In this document: piece after piece, positions 16,461 through 25,753 of the stretch
Layout of the letters: every line of letters begins with the position of its first letter
Position numbering within the stretch: position 1 is the first letter of the stretch
Assembly: GCF_000244955.1 (NCBI RefSeq)
Contig: NZ_CM001439.1
Span: 4,138,643 to 4,202,642, forward strand
Length of the DNA stretch: 64,000 nt
Source: Saccharomonospora marina XMU15
Lineage (GTDB): Bacteria; Actinomycetota; Actinomycetes; Mycobacteriales; Pseudonocardiaceae
Direction: 5' to 3'
Made by a program: the position numbers and the translations under genes
Notes under the pieces: generated by a model
What the model was told of the DNA's origin: nothing
Seen by the model: only the letters and a program-made list of their open reading frames with translations
The model's database searches: none

Positions 16461-17478
16461 AGCGGATCCTCGGGTCGAGCACGGCGTAGAGCAGGTCCGT
16501 CAACAGGTTTGCCAGCACCGCCACCACCGCGAACACCACCACGCACGCCTGCACCACCACGAAGTCACGGGTGTTGATGGCCTGCAGCAGCAGCTGGCCG
16601 ATGCCGGGCAACGCGAAGATCTGCTCGATGATCACAGTGGCGCCGATCAGGGTGCCAAGGTTCAGGCCGACCACCGTGAGCAGGCCGAAGGAGGAGTTGC
16701 GGAACGCGTGCCGCAACAGGACCTGCCACGGCCCGATGCCCTTCGCTCTCGCGGTGATGATGTAGTCCTCGCCCTGCAACTGGTCGACCAGGTCACCACG
16801 CAGGAAACGGGTGTAGAAGCAGAACAGCGGGAAGGCGATCGACACCGCGGGCAACAGCATCGCTCGCAGGTTCTCGCCCAAACCCTGACTGACGGGGACG
16901 AAACCGATAGCCGGGAAGAACGCGAACTGCACCGCGAACAACAACACCAGCAGCAGTGCGATCACGTAGTTGGCCACGGCGAGCCCCGTGATGCTGACGA
17001 ACATGCTGATGCGGTCGAACAAGCGGTTCGGCTTGTACGCGGCGAGCAGCGCGACCGGGACCGCGAGCCCCAGCGAGATCACGAACGCCAGCCCCACCAA
17101 CTCGCCGGTGACGGCGAACCGCGCACCGAGCTCACTGGTCACCGGTTGCCCGCTCACCAAGGAGTTGCCCAGGTCGCCGGTGACCGCGCCACCCAGCCAG
17201 TCCAGGTAGCGCTGCACCGGGGGTTGGTCGAGCCCCATCTGCCTGTTCAGCGTCGCGATCTGCTCGGGTGTCGCCTCCGGGCCGAGCAGCAACTGGGCCG
17301 CGTCGCCGGGGATGAGGCTGAGCACGATGAACGTCAGGATGCTGACACCGAGCACGATCGGAACGGCCGCGAGCAGCCTTCGGACGATCAGCCGCAGGCT
17401 CGGTGAGTGCGCGAGGCGGGCGACGACGCCCGGGGCGGCTTCCCGGGCGTCGTCTGTGACCGGTTCCGTGATGGTCAC
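16447..17478 (-). CDS. dppB: Oligopeptide-type ABC transporter permease (DppB-like)
   Basis: A 343-aa permease with six membrane segments and the DppB N-terminal pattern LIVRRLLAAVPIVLGVSILTF, LGPEATPEQIATLNRQMGLDQP and YLDWLGGAVTGDLGNSL. The EAA loop is TARAKGIGPWQVLLRHAFRN. GTG at 17478 overlaps the dppA stop as GTGA, matching the other junctions; a GTG four codons upstream of GTGACC is also possible. No Cys-rich or extra domain is present. Confidence 0.9.
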   Translation of the reverse strand: MTITEPVTDDAREAAPGVVARLAHSPSLRLIVRRLLAAVPIVLGVSILTFIVLSLIPGDAAQLLLGPEATPEQIATLNRQMGLDQPPVQRYLDWLGGAVTGDLGNSLVSGQPVTSELGARFAVTGELVGLAFVISLGLAVPVALLAAYKPNRLFDRISMFVSITGLAVANYVIALLLVLLFAVQFAFFPAIGFVPVSQGLGENLRAMLLPAVSIAFPLFCFYTRFLRGDLVDQLQGEDYIITARAKGIGPWQVLLRHAFRNSSFGLLTVVGLNLGTLIGATVIIEQIFALPGIGQLLLQAINTRDFVVVQACVVVFAVVAVLANLLTDLLYAVLDPRIRYGNS

Positions 17479-19076
17479 TTGCTCATCCACACCCCGTCCC
17501 ACAGGATTCCGGTGTTGACCAGAACCGGCGGGATCTTGGTGTCGACGCCGGGACCGTGCACACCCTTCGCCGCGATGTTCGCGGGAGCGAAGGCCAGGAT
17601 GTAAGGCGCGTACGCCTTGTCACTGATCAACTTACCTGCCTCGGCGTACAGCTCACCGCGCTGCTCCGGCTCGATCGTGGCCGCCGCGTCGTCGAGCAGC
17701 TTGTCGAGGTCCTTGTCGTGGACACCACTGAACGGTGCCTCCGAGTCGAACCGGAAGCTCACACCGACGCCCGCGGCCGGGTCCCACGCCCCTGCCGTCT
17801 GCAACATCGCCTCCCACTTGCCGGAGTTGAAGTTCCCGATCAGAGCGTTCAGTTCGTGCGACTCGATCGTGGTCTTGATGCCGACCTCTTCCCACTGGCT
17901 CTGCAAGGCCGTCATGACCTGCTCGGCCACGTACTGCTTGATCGTGCCGAGGTTGACTGTCAACCCTCCCAGTTCCTTGACCAGTTGCTTGGCCTTCTCC
18001 GGGTCGTACGTGCGGTAGCCGGGGACGGTGTCCTGGTGGAACAGGCCTCCGGGGCCTGTGAACGTCTGGGCCGCGGGGTAGGCGCCCTTGAACAGTCCCT
18101 TGCTGATGGCCTCCGCGTTGGTCGCGTAGTAGATCGCTTCGCGTGCCTTCTGGTTGTCGAACGGCGCCCGCGAAGTGTTCAGCTGCACCAGGTACGGGGA
18201 GGTGGCCGGCTGCTGGGTCACCGTCACCTGGGCGTTGCCCTTTGCCTGCTCGATGAGCGGGGTGGTCACCATGCCCTCGTAGACGTGTGCCTGTCCGGCG
18301 AGAATCGCCTGGTACGCAGGCTGGTCACCGCCCACCGACTTGATGATCAGCTCGTCCAGGTACGGCTGCCCGTCCTTGAAGTAGTTCTCGTTCCGGGTCA
18401 GCCGCAGCTCGGAGCTCAACCGGTTACTGACAACCTTGAACGGCCCCGCACCCACCGGCTTGATCTTGAACTTGTCCTCGCCCATCTTCTCCAGTGCAGT
18501 CGGAGAAGCAATCCAGTTCGCATTCGAGACCACAATGGAGTTGATCACTGCGGCGTAGGGCTGCGTGAACTTCAGCACCACCGTGTTGTCGCCTTCGGTG
18601 GTGATTCCACCGTTCTCGGCCAGCGGCCAGCGTGGCGCACACGTGCAGGTCGATTCCAGGTCACGTTTCCAGTTGAACGCCACGGCCTCCGCGTTGTACG
18701 GCGTACCGTCACTGAACTTGATGCCATCACGGATGGTGATCTTGAGCGTCTTTCCGCCGTCGGAGAACTCGTAGCTCTCCGCCATCTCCGGCTCGACACG
18801 GGCATTGCTCCCGTCGTCGTCCGCCACGAGCTTGAACAGGCCACCGAAGATGGCGTTCATGTGGCTCAGGTTCGCGCCACCCGTGGTGTTCGTCGCCGGG
18901 TCAAGGCCGCTGGGCCAGGAACCGGCAAAACCGGACGAAAGCAGCACGGTGAGCGAGCCACCCCGCTGCGGTGGGCCCTCCGACCCTGCACTCGTGTCGG
19001 CCGGGCCACCCCCGCACGCGGCGACGACGAAAATCACCCCCACGAGTGCGATGATCTGCCGAATTCTTATTCTCAC
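17475..19076 (-). CDS. dppA: Oligopeptide-type substrate-binding lipoprotein (SBP_bac_5)
   Basis: A 533-aa extracellular binding lipoprotein. The signal peptide RIRQIIALVGVIFVVAAC ends in a lipobox (VAAC) followed by GGGPADTSAG. The SBP_bac_5 body shows YEFSDGGKTLKITIRDGIKFSDG and the domain continues to the end. Family members bind di/oligopeptides, nickel complexes, opines and other small ligands, so the ligand here is open. GTG at 19076 is preferred because AGGAG lies 6 bases upstream; ATG at 19082 would abut that site. It is the first gene of the transporter unit; 249 bases of upstream DNA to the ADH stop must contain its promoter, but no clear consensus is seen. Confidence 0.92.
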   Translation of the reverse strand: MRIRIRQIIALVGVIFVVAACGGGPADTSAGSEGPPQRGGSLTVLLSSGFAGSWPSGLDPATNTTGGANLSHMNAIFGGLFKLVADDDGSNARVEPEMAESYEFSDGGKTLKITIRDGIKFSDGTPYNAEAVAFNWKRDLESTCTCAPRWPLAENGGITTEGDNTVVLKFTQPYAAVINSIVVSNANWIASPTALEKMGEDKFKIKPVGAGPFKVVSNRLSSELRLTRNENYFKDGQPYLDELIIKSVGGDQPAYQAILAGQAHVYEGMVTTPLIEQAKGNAQVTVTQQPATSPYLVQLNTSRAPFDNQKAREAIYYATNAEAISKGLFKGAYPAAQTFTGPGGLFHQDTVPGYRTYDPEKAKQLVKELGGLTVNLGTIKQYVAEQVMTALQSQWEEVGIKTTIESHELNALIGNFNSGKWEAMLQTAGAWDPAAGVGVSFRFDSEAPFSGVHDKDLDKLLDDAAATIEPEQRGELYAEAGKLISDKAYAPYILAFAPANIAAKGVHGPGVDTKIPPVLVNTGILWDGVWMSK

Positions 19077-19325
19077 GTGCATCTCCTGCTTCGGTAGCGC
19101 CGTTGGACCGAGGTAACTCCGATGCGGCTACAGGTTCCCTACTCGTCTCGGATCGGAGCAGAGACCTTTCGTGAGGTGGAAGAGAAACTTCCTGCCACTG
19201 CGTAGTCTCGTTCCGCGGGCGTAGCGGACCTACGTCATTTGTCGCGATATTGCGTCACGGTGGGTTATCTCCGCACGTCAAGCAGGGCATGACAGGCGGT
19301 GAAGAAGATCGACATGTCCGGAAAC

Positions 19326-20444
19326 TCAGTGTTCGTGGACAATCACGCCACGAATATTCTTGCCGTCCAGCATGTCCTGGTAGCCCCGGTTGACCTCGTC
19401 CAGGGCGTATCGGCGAGTGACCAGCTCGTCCAGCTTGAGGTCGCCGGCACGGTAGAGATCGAGTAGCCGGGGGATGTCATAGAGAGGGTTGCTGTCACCG
19501 AACAACGCACCCCGTATTTGCCGCTGGTATCCGATGAGCATGCCGGCGGGCACATGGACGGCCTTTTCCTCGAGCTTCCCAACGGCGGTCACGGTTACCT
19601 TGCCCGCTTTGCCGGTTACCTGAACGGCCGCATTGACGACGTCCTCCGTGAGCACGCCTGGCGTACAGATCGCATGATCGGCCAGCTGGCCCCAGGTGGC
19701 CTCGACGACGAAGTCGTGCGCGGCTGCGGCATCGGCGAAGGTGTGCGTCGCCCCGAAGACCTTGGCCATGTCTCGCTTGAACTCGACCGGGTCTACTACA
19801 ACGACGTAGCGGGCTCCGGCATATCGTGCACCTTGAACAGCGTTACTGCCGACTCCGCCAGCGCCGTATATAACGACCGTTTGCCCTGCTCGCACTTCGG
19901 CCGCGTGCACCGCCGAACCCCACCCGGTCGGCACTCCGCACCCGACGAGGGCCGCGATCTCGAAGGGGATGTCATCGGCCAACGCCACACATGCCCACTC
20001 CGAGACGACGGCATACTGCGAGAACGTTCCCAGCGTGCAGAACCCGCCAAGGTCGGTGTCGCCGTCGTGAAATCGGAACGTTCCATCGGAGAACATGCCG
20101 GTGGACGCATTCTTGCCCTCGTCACACATGTTCTGATGACCGGTTGAGCAGGGGCGACACTTGCCGCACGCAGGAATGTACGAGCAGACGATGCGGTCTC
20201 CAGACTTCACCCTGGTTACATGGGGCCCGACCGACTCAACGATGCCTGCTCCTTCGTGACCTCCGACAACCGGTAGTCGCACCGGAGCGTCACCACGGGT
20301 TATGTGGTCGTCGGAGTGGCACAGGCCTGCGGCATAGAACTTCACCCTGACCTCGTGTGCTCTTGGGTCGTCAAGCTCGAGTTCCGTGACTTCCCAAGGT
20401 GAATGCGCACGGCGTGTGATCGCTGCACGAGTCGTGATGGTCAT
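19326..20444 (-). CDS. NDMA-dependent alcohol dehydrogenase, zinc MDR family
   Basis: A 372-aa medium-chain zinc dehydrogenase. Catalytic zinc ligands are Cys42 (GLCHSDDH) and His63-Glu64 (GGHEGAG); structural zinc cysteines are Cys93, 96, 99 and 107 (PACGKCRPC...MC); the cofactor loop is VIYGAGGVGSNAVQG. Overall sequence matches the NDMA-dependent alcohol dehydrogenases of actinobacteria, which hold NAD tightly and are often linked to the cofactor mycofactocin. Family membership is confident; mycofactocin dependence is inference since no mft genes are in the window. Codon use is less GC-extreme than in neighbours. It is separated from dppA by 249 bp and may be unrelated to it. Confidence 0.9.
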   Translation of the reverse strand: MTITTRAAITRRAHSPWEVTELELDDPRAHEVRVKFYAAGLCHSDDHITRGDAPVRLPVVGGHEGAGIVESVGPHVTRVKSGDRIVCSYIPACGKCRPCSTGHQNMCDEGKNASTGMFSDGTFRFHDGDTDLGGFCTLGTFSQYAVVSEWACVALADDIPFEIAALVGCGVPTGWGSAVHAAEVRAGQTVVIYGAGGVGSNAVQGARYAGARYVVVVDPVEFKRDMAKVFGATHTFADAAAAHDFVVEATWGQLADHAICTPGVLTEDVVNAAVQVTGKAGKVTVTAVGKLEEKAVHVPAGMLIGYQRQIRGALFGDSNPLYDIPRLLDLYRAGDLKLDELVTRRYALDEVNRGYQDMLDGKNIRGVIVHEH

Positions 20445-20567
20445 TCGATAATCCCCTCCCGCGGGCTCACAGTGCCGCAGTGATGCAGCCGACGATGCCC
20501 GGAGGGTCAGCGCGAGGCTAGCTGCCTTTCGTCTCGCGGAAGCGCCACACTGCTCCGCCGTGATCTG

Positions 20568-21752
20568 CTACGGAATCATGGGGTCATGGATCGGTTCCGG
20601 CACGCTGCTGTAGCTCTGTCCCGATGGTGTCCGCACGGTGAGCCGTTGGGTTCGATGGTTGAGCTGGTACGTCCACCCCGGAGCGGTCTTCAGCCGGTGG
20701 TGTCGTCGGCAGTAACCAATGAGGTTCCTCGCGTTGGTGTGTCCGCGACGGAACCACGCGGTGGCGTGGTCCACATCCCCGAACTGGCTGGGGCGATGGC
20801 AGCCGGGGAACCGGCATTCGCGGTCGCGGACCCGAACAAAGTCGTCCGTGACTCTCGGCGGCCGGTACCGCTTGCGACCGACGTCGACCGGTGCACCGGT
20901 GCGGGAATCGGTGATGATCCTGCGCCAGGTGCTCGCGGGATCGTGGGCGAGCTGGCGCGCGATCCACGCGGGAATCGTGCCGTGCCCGGCCAGGTATGCC
21001 GGGTTGTCGTTCATTTCCAGCAGGGTGCGTAGGTCGACGTAGACGAATACTTCCGCCTTCGGCCCCTGTGCACTGCGGTTACCGGCCTTGCCGAGGACTG
21101 TGTCCGCGAAGACGTCGGCACGGAGTTGGTCAAGAGTCCGTGGTTCGTCGGCGCCACGTGACTTCCGCGCCAAACGATCGATCCGGGCGTACGCCGCACC
21201 GGCGACTTCTGCGGGCAGATATGCCGTGATGCTGGCCATCGAGTCCTCGCGGTGCGCAAGCTCCACTCGGCGCTCCGCACGGCGTCGCGCGGCTCTTTGC
21301 GCCGAACCGTCCGGATCGACCTTGTTCACGACGTACGCAGCCGAACGTCGTAGCTGTGTTGGAGTCTTGCCGTCCAGTCGGCCGGCCATGATTTCGTCGA
21401 CCTGTCGGACGTGTTCGTGCGACAGAGAGGCAGTCGGACCCGCAATCTTCGACGCCTTGTGGGAATCGAGATCTCCGCGTTGCATAGCCTGTAGTGTCTT
21501 CGGCAGCCGGTGAATCAGCGCTCTGGCCATCGAAATCCGCCTGCCCGCCGACTTCTCGTTGATTGCGAGGGTCAACGCCAACTCAGCGGCCGCCTCGGTC
21601 GGGCTTCGCTGGGTACTCTCATATCGAGCGATCTCCTTTAATTGCATTGCTTGCAGGCGCGCGATACGCCTCTCAAGCGAGCGAATCTTGTCGAGGCTGC
21701 TCTTTCCGCCGTGATCCGCGGACGAGCGAGTGGAATTTCTCTTCTCCCCCAT
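20568..21752 (-). CDS. HNH endonuclease with DUF222 (13E12-repeat type)
   Basis: A 394-aa protein. The N-terminal two thirds is the DUF222/13E12 domain (ERRIARLQAMQLKEIARYES, LALTLAINEKSAGRRISMARAL, LDSHKASKIAG). The C-terminal HNH domain has CRFPGCHRPSQFGDVDHATAW and NLIGYCRRHHRLKT, with the Cys/His pairs and HNH histidines present. These genes occur in many copies in actinobacteria and behave as semi-mobile elements, but their cleavage role is not established. ATG at 21752 is chosen at the MGEKRN start; the longer ORF adds an unsupported 23 residues. The region is less GC-rich than the flanks. Confidence 0.88.
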   Translation of the reverse strand: MGEKRNSTRSSADHGGKSSLDKIRSLERRIARLQAMQLKEIARYESTQRSPTEAAAELALTLAINEKSAGRRISMARALIHRLPKTLQAMQRGDLDSHKASKIAGPTASLSHEHVRQVDEIMAGRLDGKTPTQLRRSAAYVVNKVDPDGSAQRAARRRAERRVELAHREDSMASITAYLPAEVAGAAYARIDRLARKSRGADEPRTLDQLRADVFADTVLGKAGNRSAQGPKAEVFVYVDLRTLLEMNDNPAYLAGHGTIPAWIARQLAHDPASTWRRIITDSRTGAPVDVGRKRYRPPRVTDDFVRVRDRECRFPGCHRPSQFGDVDHATAWFRRGHTNARNLIGYCRRHHRLKTAPGWTYQLNHRTQRLTVRTPSGQSYSSVPEPIHDPMIP

Positions 21753-21831
21753 GGCGACGATCGTAGCTTCCGATCGCCTTTCTCGGCGTATCCCGATCAG
21801 GTGAAAAATGACAATTCGCACGGACGCCGAT

Positions 21832-21846
21832 TTCGCCTATGGCGAA
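21832..21846. terminator. Short perfect hairpin upstream of HNH gene
   Basis: TTCGCC at 21832-21837 and GGCGAA at 21841-21846 flank TAT. It lies between the ctpE stop (21923, transcribed leftward) and the HNH start (21752). It could be a weak terminator for the ATPase gene or an operator for the HNH gene; the sequence does not decide. Confidence 0.35.
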
Positions 21847-21922
21847 TGGACCTTTCATGTCACGAATTGCGTGTGTGCGGCTGGGCGCATGCTCGTATGC
21901 TCACCACGTGTCCGAACTTGTG

Positions 21923-24313
21923 TTATCTCTGCGACAGCGGGGCGCCCGCGATTCTGCCGCTGATCCGCCAGCCCAGTTGGACCAGCAGGATGCCGACGCC
22001 CGCACATCCGAGAGCAACCAGGATCTCGGTGTAGCCGCCCGGCTCGAGAAGGAACAACTCTCGGGTCAGCGGCAGCACGAACATCAGCGCGGACAGTGCC
22101 GTCATTCCTGCGATGAGGGCCCACTTCCACCACACGTACGGCCGCGCGATCATCGCGAGTACCCACAGCGCGACGGTGATCAGTGTGATGAGGGCCGCTG
22201 TACTGGCCTGAACGTGGTCGATGTAGGTGGGTTGCTGACCTTCACGAACCAGGAGGTAGGAAGCGAAGCAGGCGACCGAGGCCGCTACGCCGGCAGGTAC
22301 GGCCGTACGCATGACCCGCGTGACGAACCCGGATCTTGCGCGCTCCTTGTTCGGGGCCAGAGAAAGCACAAAGGCGGGCAACCCGATGGTGAACCATCCT
22401 GTGATGGTCACGTGTCGCGGCAGGAAGGGATAAGGAAGGACGTCCATCCCGATCAATCCGGGAATGCCGACCAGGATCGCAAGCAACACCGAGTACACCG
22501 TCTTGGTAAGGAACAGGGCGGATACCCGTTCGACGTTCCCGATCACCCTCCTTCCTTCGGCCACCACGTACGGCAGGGTGGCGAAGCTGTTGTCCAGCAG
22601 AACGATCTGAGCGACCGATCTGGAAGCGGGGCTGCCCGATCCCATGGCGACACCGATGTCGGCATCCTTGAGGGCAAGTACGTCGTTGACGCCGTCTCCG
22701 GTCATGGCGACGGTGTGTCCTCGTCGCTGCAACGCGCGGACGATGGAGCGCTTCTGGACCGGAGTCACTCGGCCGAAAACGGTCGTACGTTCGACGGCAT
22801 CGGCGAAGTGATCCGGTGTGTCCGGCAATGTCCGACTGTCAACTGGCTCCGCGGACCGCGGCAAGCTGAGCGAGCCAGCCACAGCGCCCACGGACGCAGC
22901 GTTGTCGCCAGAAATGATCTTCAGGGAGACGCCCTGTTTCGCGAAGTAGTCGAGGGTGGCTTTGGCCTCTGGTCGCACTCGCTGCTCCAGCACGATGAGC
23001 GCGGCCGGGGTCACCCGCCCTGGGGCATGCGGATCGTCGACCGGGCCGTCTGCGCGGCCGAGCAGGAGAACGCGCAAGCCACGTCCGGCAATACGTTCAG
23101 CTTGGTCGCGTTCGGCACTGCCCTCCTCGAGGAGGACATCGGGGGCGCCGAGTACCCAGTCACCGTGGTTTCCGAAGCTGCCACCGCTCCACTTCCGGGC
23201 CGAGGAAAAGGGCGCTACCGCTGTCGGTTCCCAACCGGGTCGTTCCGGATAGTCACGTGCGATCGCGGCGATGCTCGGATTCGGCCGTGTGTCCAGCGCC
23301 GCCAACGCGGCGAGGACCTGTTCCGGTGGCGCCTCGAGCTTGCCCAGGGGGCGCACCTCGGAGAGTCGCATCGAGTTTTCGGTGAGTGTGCCCGTTTTGT
23401 CCGCACACACCACGTCGACTCGCGCAAGACCTTCGATAGCGGGCAACTCGTTGACAAGGCAACGGCGGCGACCGAGCCGAATCACGCCCACCGCGAACGC
23501 AATGGAAGTCATCAACACCAGGCCTTCCGGCACCATCGGAACGAGCGCGGCGACCATTCCGCGCAACGCGTCAGGCAGCGCCAGATCGCCCGAGAGCTGG
23601 TTGTAGATCGACAATGCACCCGCAGGCACCAGCAGAAAGGTAATGAATCGCAGGATCCGGTCGATGCCACGTCGGAGTTCGGAGTTGACCAATGTGAACT
23701 TGCCGGCCTCTTCGGCCAGCCGAGCGGCGTACGCCTCTTTACCGACTTTGGTGGCACGATAGGCGCCCATACCCGCTACCACATAGCTGCCCGAGAGTAC
23801 GTGGTCGCCGAGTTGCTTGCCGACAGGGTCCGACTCGCCGGTCAACAACGATTCGTCCACCTCGAGGCCGTCACCGGCAACCACGTTCCCATCGACGACG
23901 ATCTGATCACCAGGCCCGATCTCGATGACGTCGTCGGCGACAACCTCGTTCGACGCAAGCTCAATGGTGATGCCGTCCCGGCGAACGCTGGGTTTGGCTT
24001 GGCCCACGATGGACAGTGCGTCGAGGGTACGTTTCGCCCTCAGCTCCTGGATCATCCCGACAACGCTGTTGGCGATGATCAGCAACCCGAACATGCCGTC
24101 GATCAGGTATCCCGTGGAGAGCACGATCGCCAGCAGCATCGCGAAGATCGCGTTGATCCGACTGAACACGTTCGAGCGGACGATGTCCCAGACTCCTCGA
24201 CTGGCGCGGAGCGGAACGTCATTGGTACGACCTTCGGCAACGCGCTGCGCCACCTCTGCAGCAGACAGTCCCTGCTCCAGCCGCGGAGTCGTCGTTCGCT
24301 CGTCGCCCGGCAT
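21923..24313 (-). CDS. ctpE: P-type cation ATPase, CtpE-like
   Basis: A 796-aa P-type ATPase of the plasma membrane. The phosphorylated Asp305 is in [10 protein letters not shown], the actuator has LLTGESD (158-161), and the hinge is AMTGDGVND. Around ten membrane segments are visible; the M4 motif is [12 protein letters not shown], and [23 protein letters not shown] leads to the catalytic Asp, closely like mycobacterial CtpE, a pump linked to calcium homeostasis. The lack of CPx in M4 and of heavy-metal N-domains argues against a copper or zinc pump. Start is ATG at 24313, 20 bp after the kinase stop, so kinase and pump are probably co-transcribed. Confidence 0.87.
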   Translation of the reverse strand: MPGDERTTTPRLEQGLSAAEVAQRVAEGRTNDVPLRASRGVWDIVRSNVFSRINAIFAMLLAIVLSTGYLIDGMFGLLIIANSVVGMIQELRAKRTLDALSIVGQAKPSVRRDGITIELASNEVVADDVIEIGPGDQIVVDGNVVAGDGLEVDESLLTGESDPVGKQLGDHVLSGSYVVAGMGAYRATKVGKEAYAARLAEEAGKFTLVNSELRRGIDRILRFITFLLVPAGALSIYNQLSGDLALPDALRGMVAALVPMVPEGLVLMTSIAFAVGVIRLGRRRCLVNELPAIEGLARVDVVCADKTGTLTENSMRLSEVRPLGKLEAPPEQVLAALAALDTRPNPSIAAIARDYPERPGWEPTAVAPFSSARKWSGGSFGNHGDWVLGAPDVLLEEGSAERDQAERIAGRGLRVLLLGRADGPVDDPHAPGRVTPAALIVLEQRVRPEAKATLDYFAKQGVSLKIISGDNAASVGAVAGSLSLPRSAEPVDSRTLPDTPDHFADAVERTTVFGRVTPVQKRSIVRALQRRGHTVAMTGDGVNDVLALKDADIGVAMGSGSPASRSVAQIVLLDNSFATLPYVVAEGRRVIGNVERVSALFLTKTVYSVLLAILVGIPGLIGMDVLPYPFLPRHVTITGWFTIGLPAFVLSLAPNKERARSGFVTRVMRTAVPAGVAASVACFASYLLVREGQQPTYIDHVQASTAALITLITVALWVLAMIARPYVWWKWALIAGMTALSALMFVLPLTRELFLLEPGGYTEILVALGCAGVGILLVQLGWRISGRIAGAPLSQR

Positions 24314-24333
24314 GTACTTGAACGTATCGGCTC

Positions 24334-25665
24334 CTAGGGGGTCCGGCAGGTCAGCCTCGGTTCGAGCGGCTGTTCACCTGCCGCGGCACCCACAAAACCA
24401 AACGCGGTCGACTCCCCTGAGGGAACAACAGCATTCCAGTCGGCGCCCGACACTGTCACGTGCTGGCCGCTTCGAGCCAGCACACCGTTCCACACGTCGT
24501 CGATGGTGTAGCCCTCAGGCAATCGCCAGGTGACGGACCAGCCAACGAGTCGACGCCCTCGCTCACCACCCACGGTGACTTCCGCTTGATAGCCACCGGG
24601 CCAGGTATTGGTCACGCGGTAGGAGGCGGTGCACCCGTGGTCGCTCACAGTCGTGGTAACAGTCGCAGAGTTGGGCGGGCTCGCCGCCTCCGGGACGGCG
24701 CCGGAGCCTGCCAGCGACATCCCGATCACGACACCGACGGCGACGAGGCAAACCCCAGCGCTTGCCGCTACCGCGGCACCCTTTCGCGGACGGCGTGCGG
24801 GAAGTACCAGCGTGCGAGGACCGGGTGGCGGCAGTACGGGAGTGCGACCCTCGACAAGGGCCACAAAAGCTTCGTGCACCTGACGCATCGAAGGTCGCTC
24901 TGCGGGGTCGTTTCGCAACATGGCCGAGACGACGTCGGCGACCGGTCCCGTCGTCTCCGGTGGAGTGATCCGGCCACGTGCTACACGAGCCAGCAGCGCG
25001 ATGGTTGCGTCGGTTTCCCCGAACGGCGAATGTCCCTCCAGCGCGGCATACATTGTCGCTCCGAGGGAGAAGACGTCGGAAGCGACGGTCGCATGAGATC
25101 CACGCGCGACTTCTGGCGCGAGAAAGGCAGGCGTACCCACAATCGTGCCTGCGTCGGTAACCGTCGCTTCGCCGGTCGCCCGAGAGACGCCGAAATCGAC
25201 GATCTTGGCTGTGTCTTCCGCAGTGATCAGGATGTTGCCCGGTTTGACGTCTCGGTGGACGATCCCTTCCTCGTGCGCGGCAGCGAGCGCGCCCGCGATC
25301 TGCTTGGCGATCAGGGCGACACTCGAGGCAGGCAACCGGCCTTGTTCAGCCAGTACCGCGGCCAGGCTCCGGGACGACAGGAATTCCATGACCAAACAGG
25401 GCTTCCCGTCGTGTCGCACGACGTCGTACACGGTGACGGCATGGGGATGCCGCAACCGCGCCGCGACACGTGCTTCGCGGGTGGCTCGCTGGACGGCCTG
25501 CTCGGTCAGCGCTTCCTCGGAGCCTGGGTGCAGCGACATTTGCTTGATTGCCACGGCCCGGCCCAGTTGCTCGTCGGTCGCGCGCCAGACGATTCCCATG
25601 CCACCCTGGCCAATGCGAGCTTGGAGGCGGTAGCGCCCGGCGATCAGTACGCCCTCGTCAGTCAC
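24334..25665 (-). CDS. Transmembrane Ser/Thr protein kinase with extracellular CBM2-like domain
   Basis: A 443-aa PknB-type kinase. The catalytic domain (12-270) is complete: IGQGGMG loop, Lys41 (VAIKQM), HRDVKPGN with Asp139, DFG at 157-159 and activation-loop [17 protein letters not shown] Pro/Arg-rich linker leads to one membrane helix (297-320). The outside domain (344-441) matches carbohydrate-binding module family 2: bracketing Cys345 and Cys440, [39 protein letters not shown] and [19 protein letters not shown]2 modules usually bind cellulose, chitin or xylan on secreted enzymes, so here it may sense polysaccharide or cell wall. GTG at 25665 has GGAGG 8 bases upstream. Confidence 0.88.
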   Translation of the reverse strand: MTDEGVLIAGRYRLQARIGQGGMGIVWRATDEQLGRAVAIKQMSLHPGSEEALTEQAVQRATREARVAARLRHPHAVTVYDVVRHDGKPCLVMEFLSSRSLAAVLAEQGRLPASSVALIAKQIAGALAAAHEEGIVHRDVKPGNILITAEDTAKIVDFGVSRATGEATVTDAGTIVGTPAFLAPEVARGSHATVASDVFSLGATMYAALEGHSPFGETDATIALLARVARGRITPPETTGPVADVVSAMLRNDPAERPSMRQVHEAFVALVEGRTPVLPPPGPRTLVLPARRPRKGAAVAASAGVCLVAVGVVIGMSLAGSGAVPEAASPPNSATVTTTVSDHGCTASYRVTNTWPGGYQAEVTVGGERGRRLVGWSVTWRLPEGYTIDDVWNGVLARSGQHVTVSGADWNAVVPSGESTAFGFVGAAAGEQPLEPRLTCRTP

Positions 25666-25753
25666 GGAGCACACCTCCGGTTGCCGTTGGCTGGGCAGAC
25701 AGCGCTATGTTCCCGGGCAGCCTTCGTGACTCGCAGAACTCCTGCGGCCACTG

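Noticed and set aside
21839-24337. 832-aa plus-strand ORF opposite ctpE
   Set aside because: The minus strand has DKTGT, TGES and GDGVND; the plus ORF is an open antisense frame.
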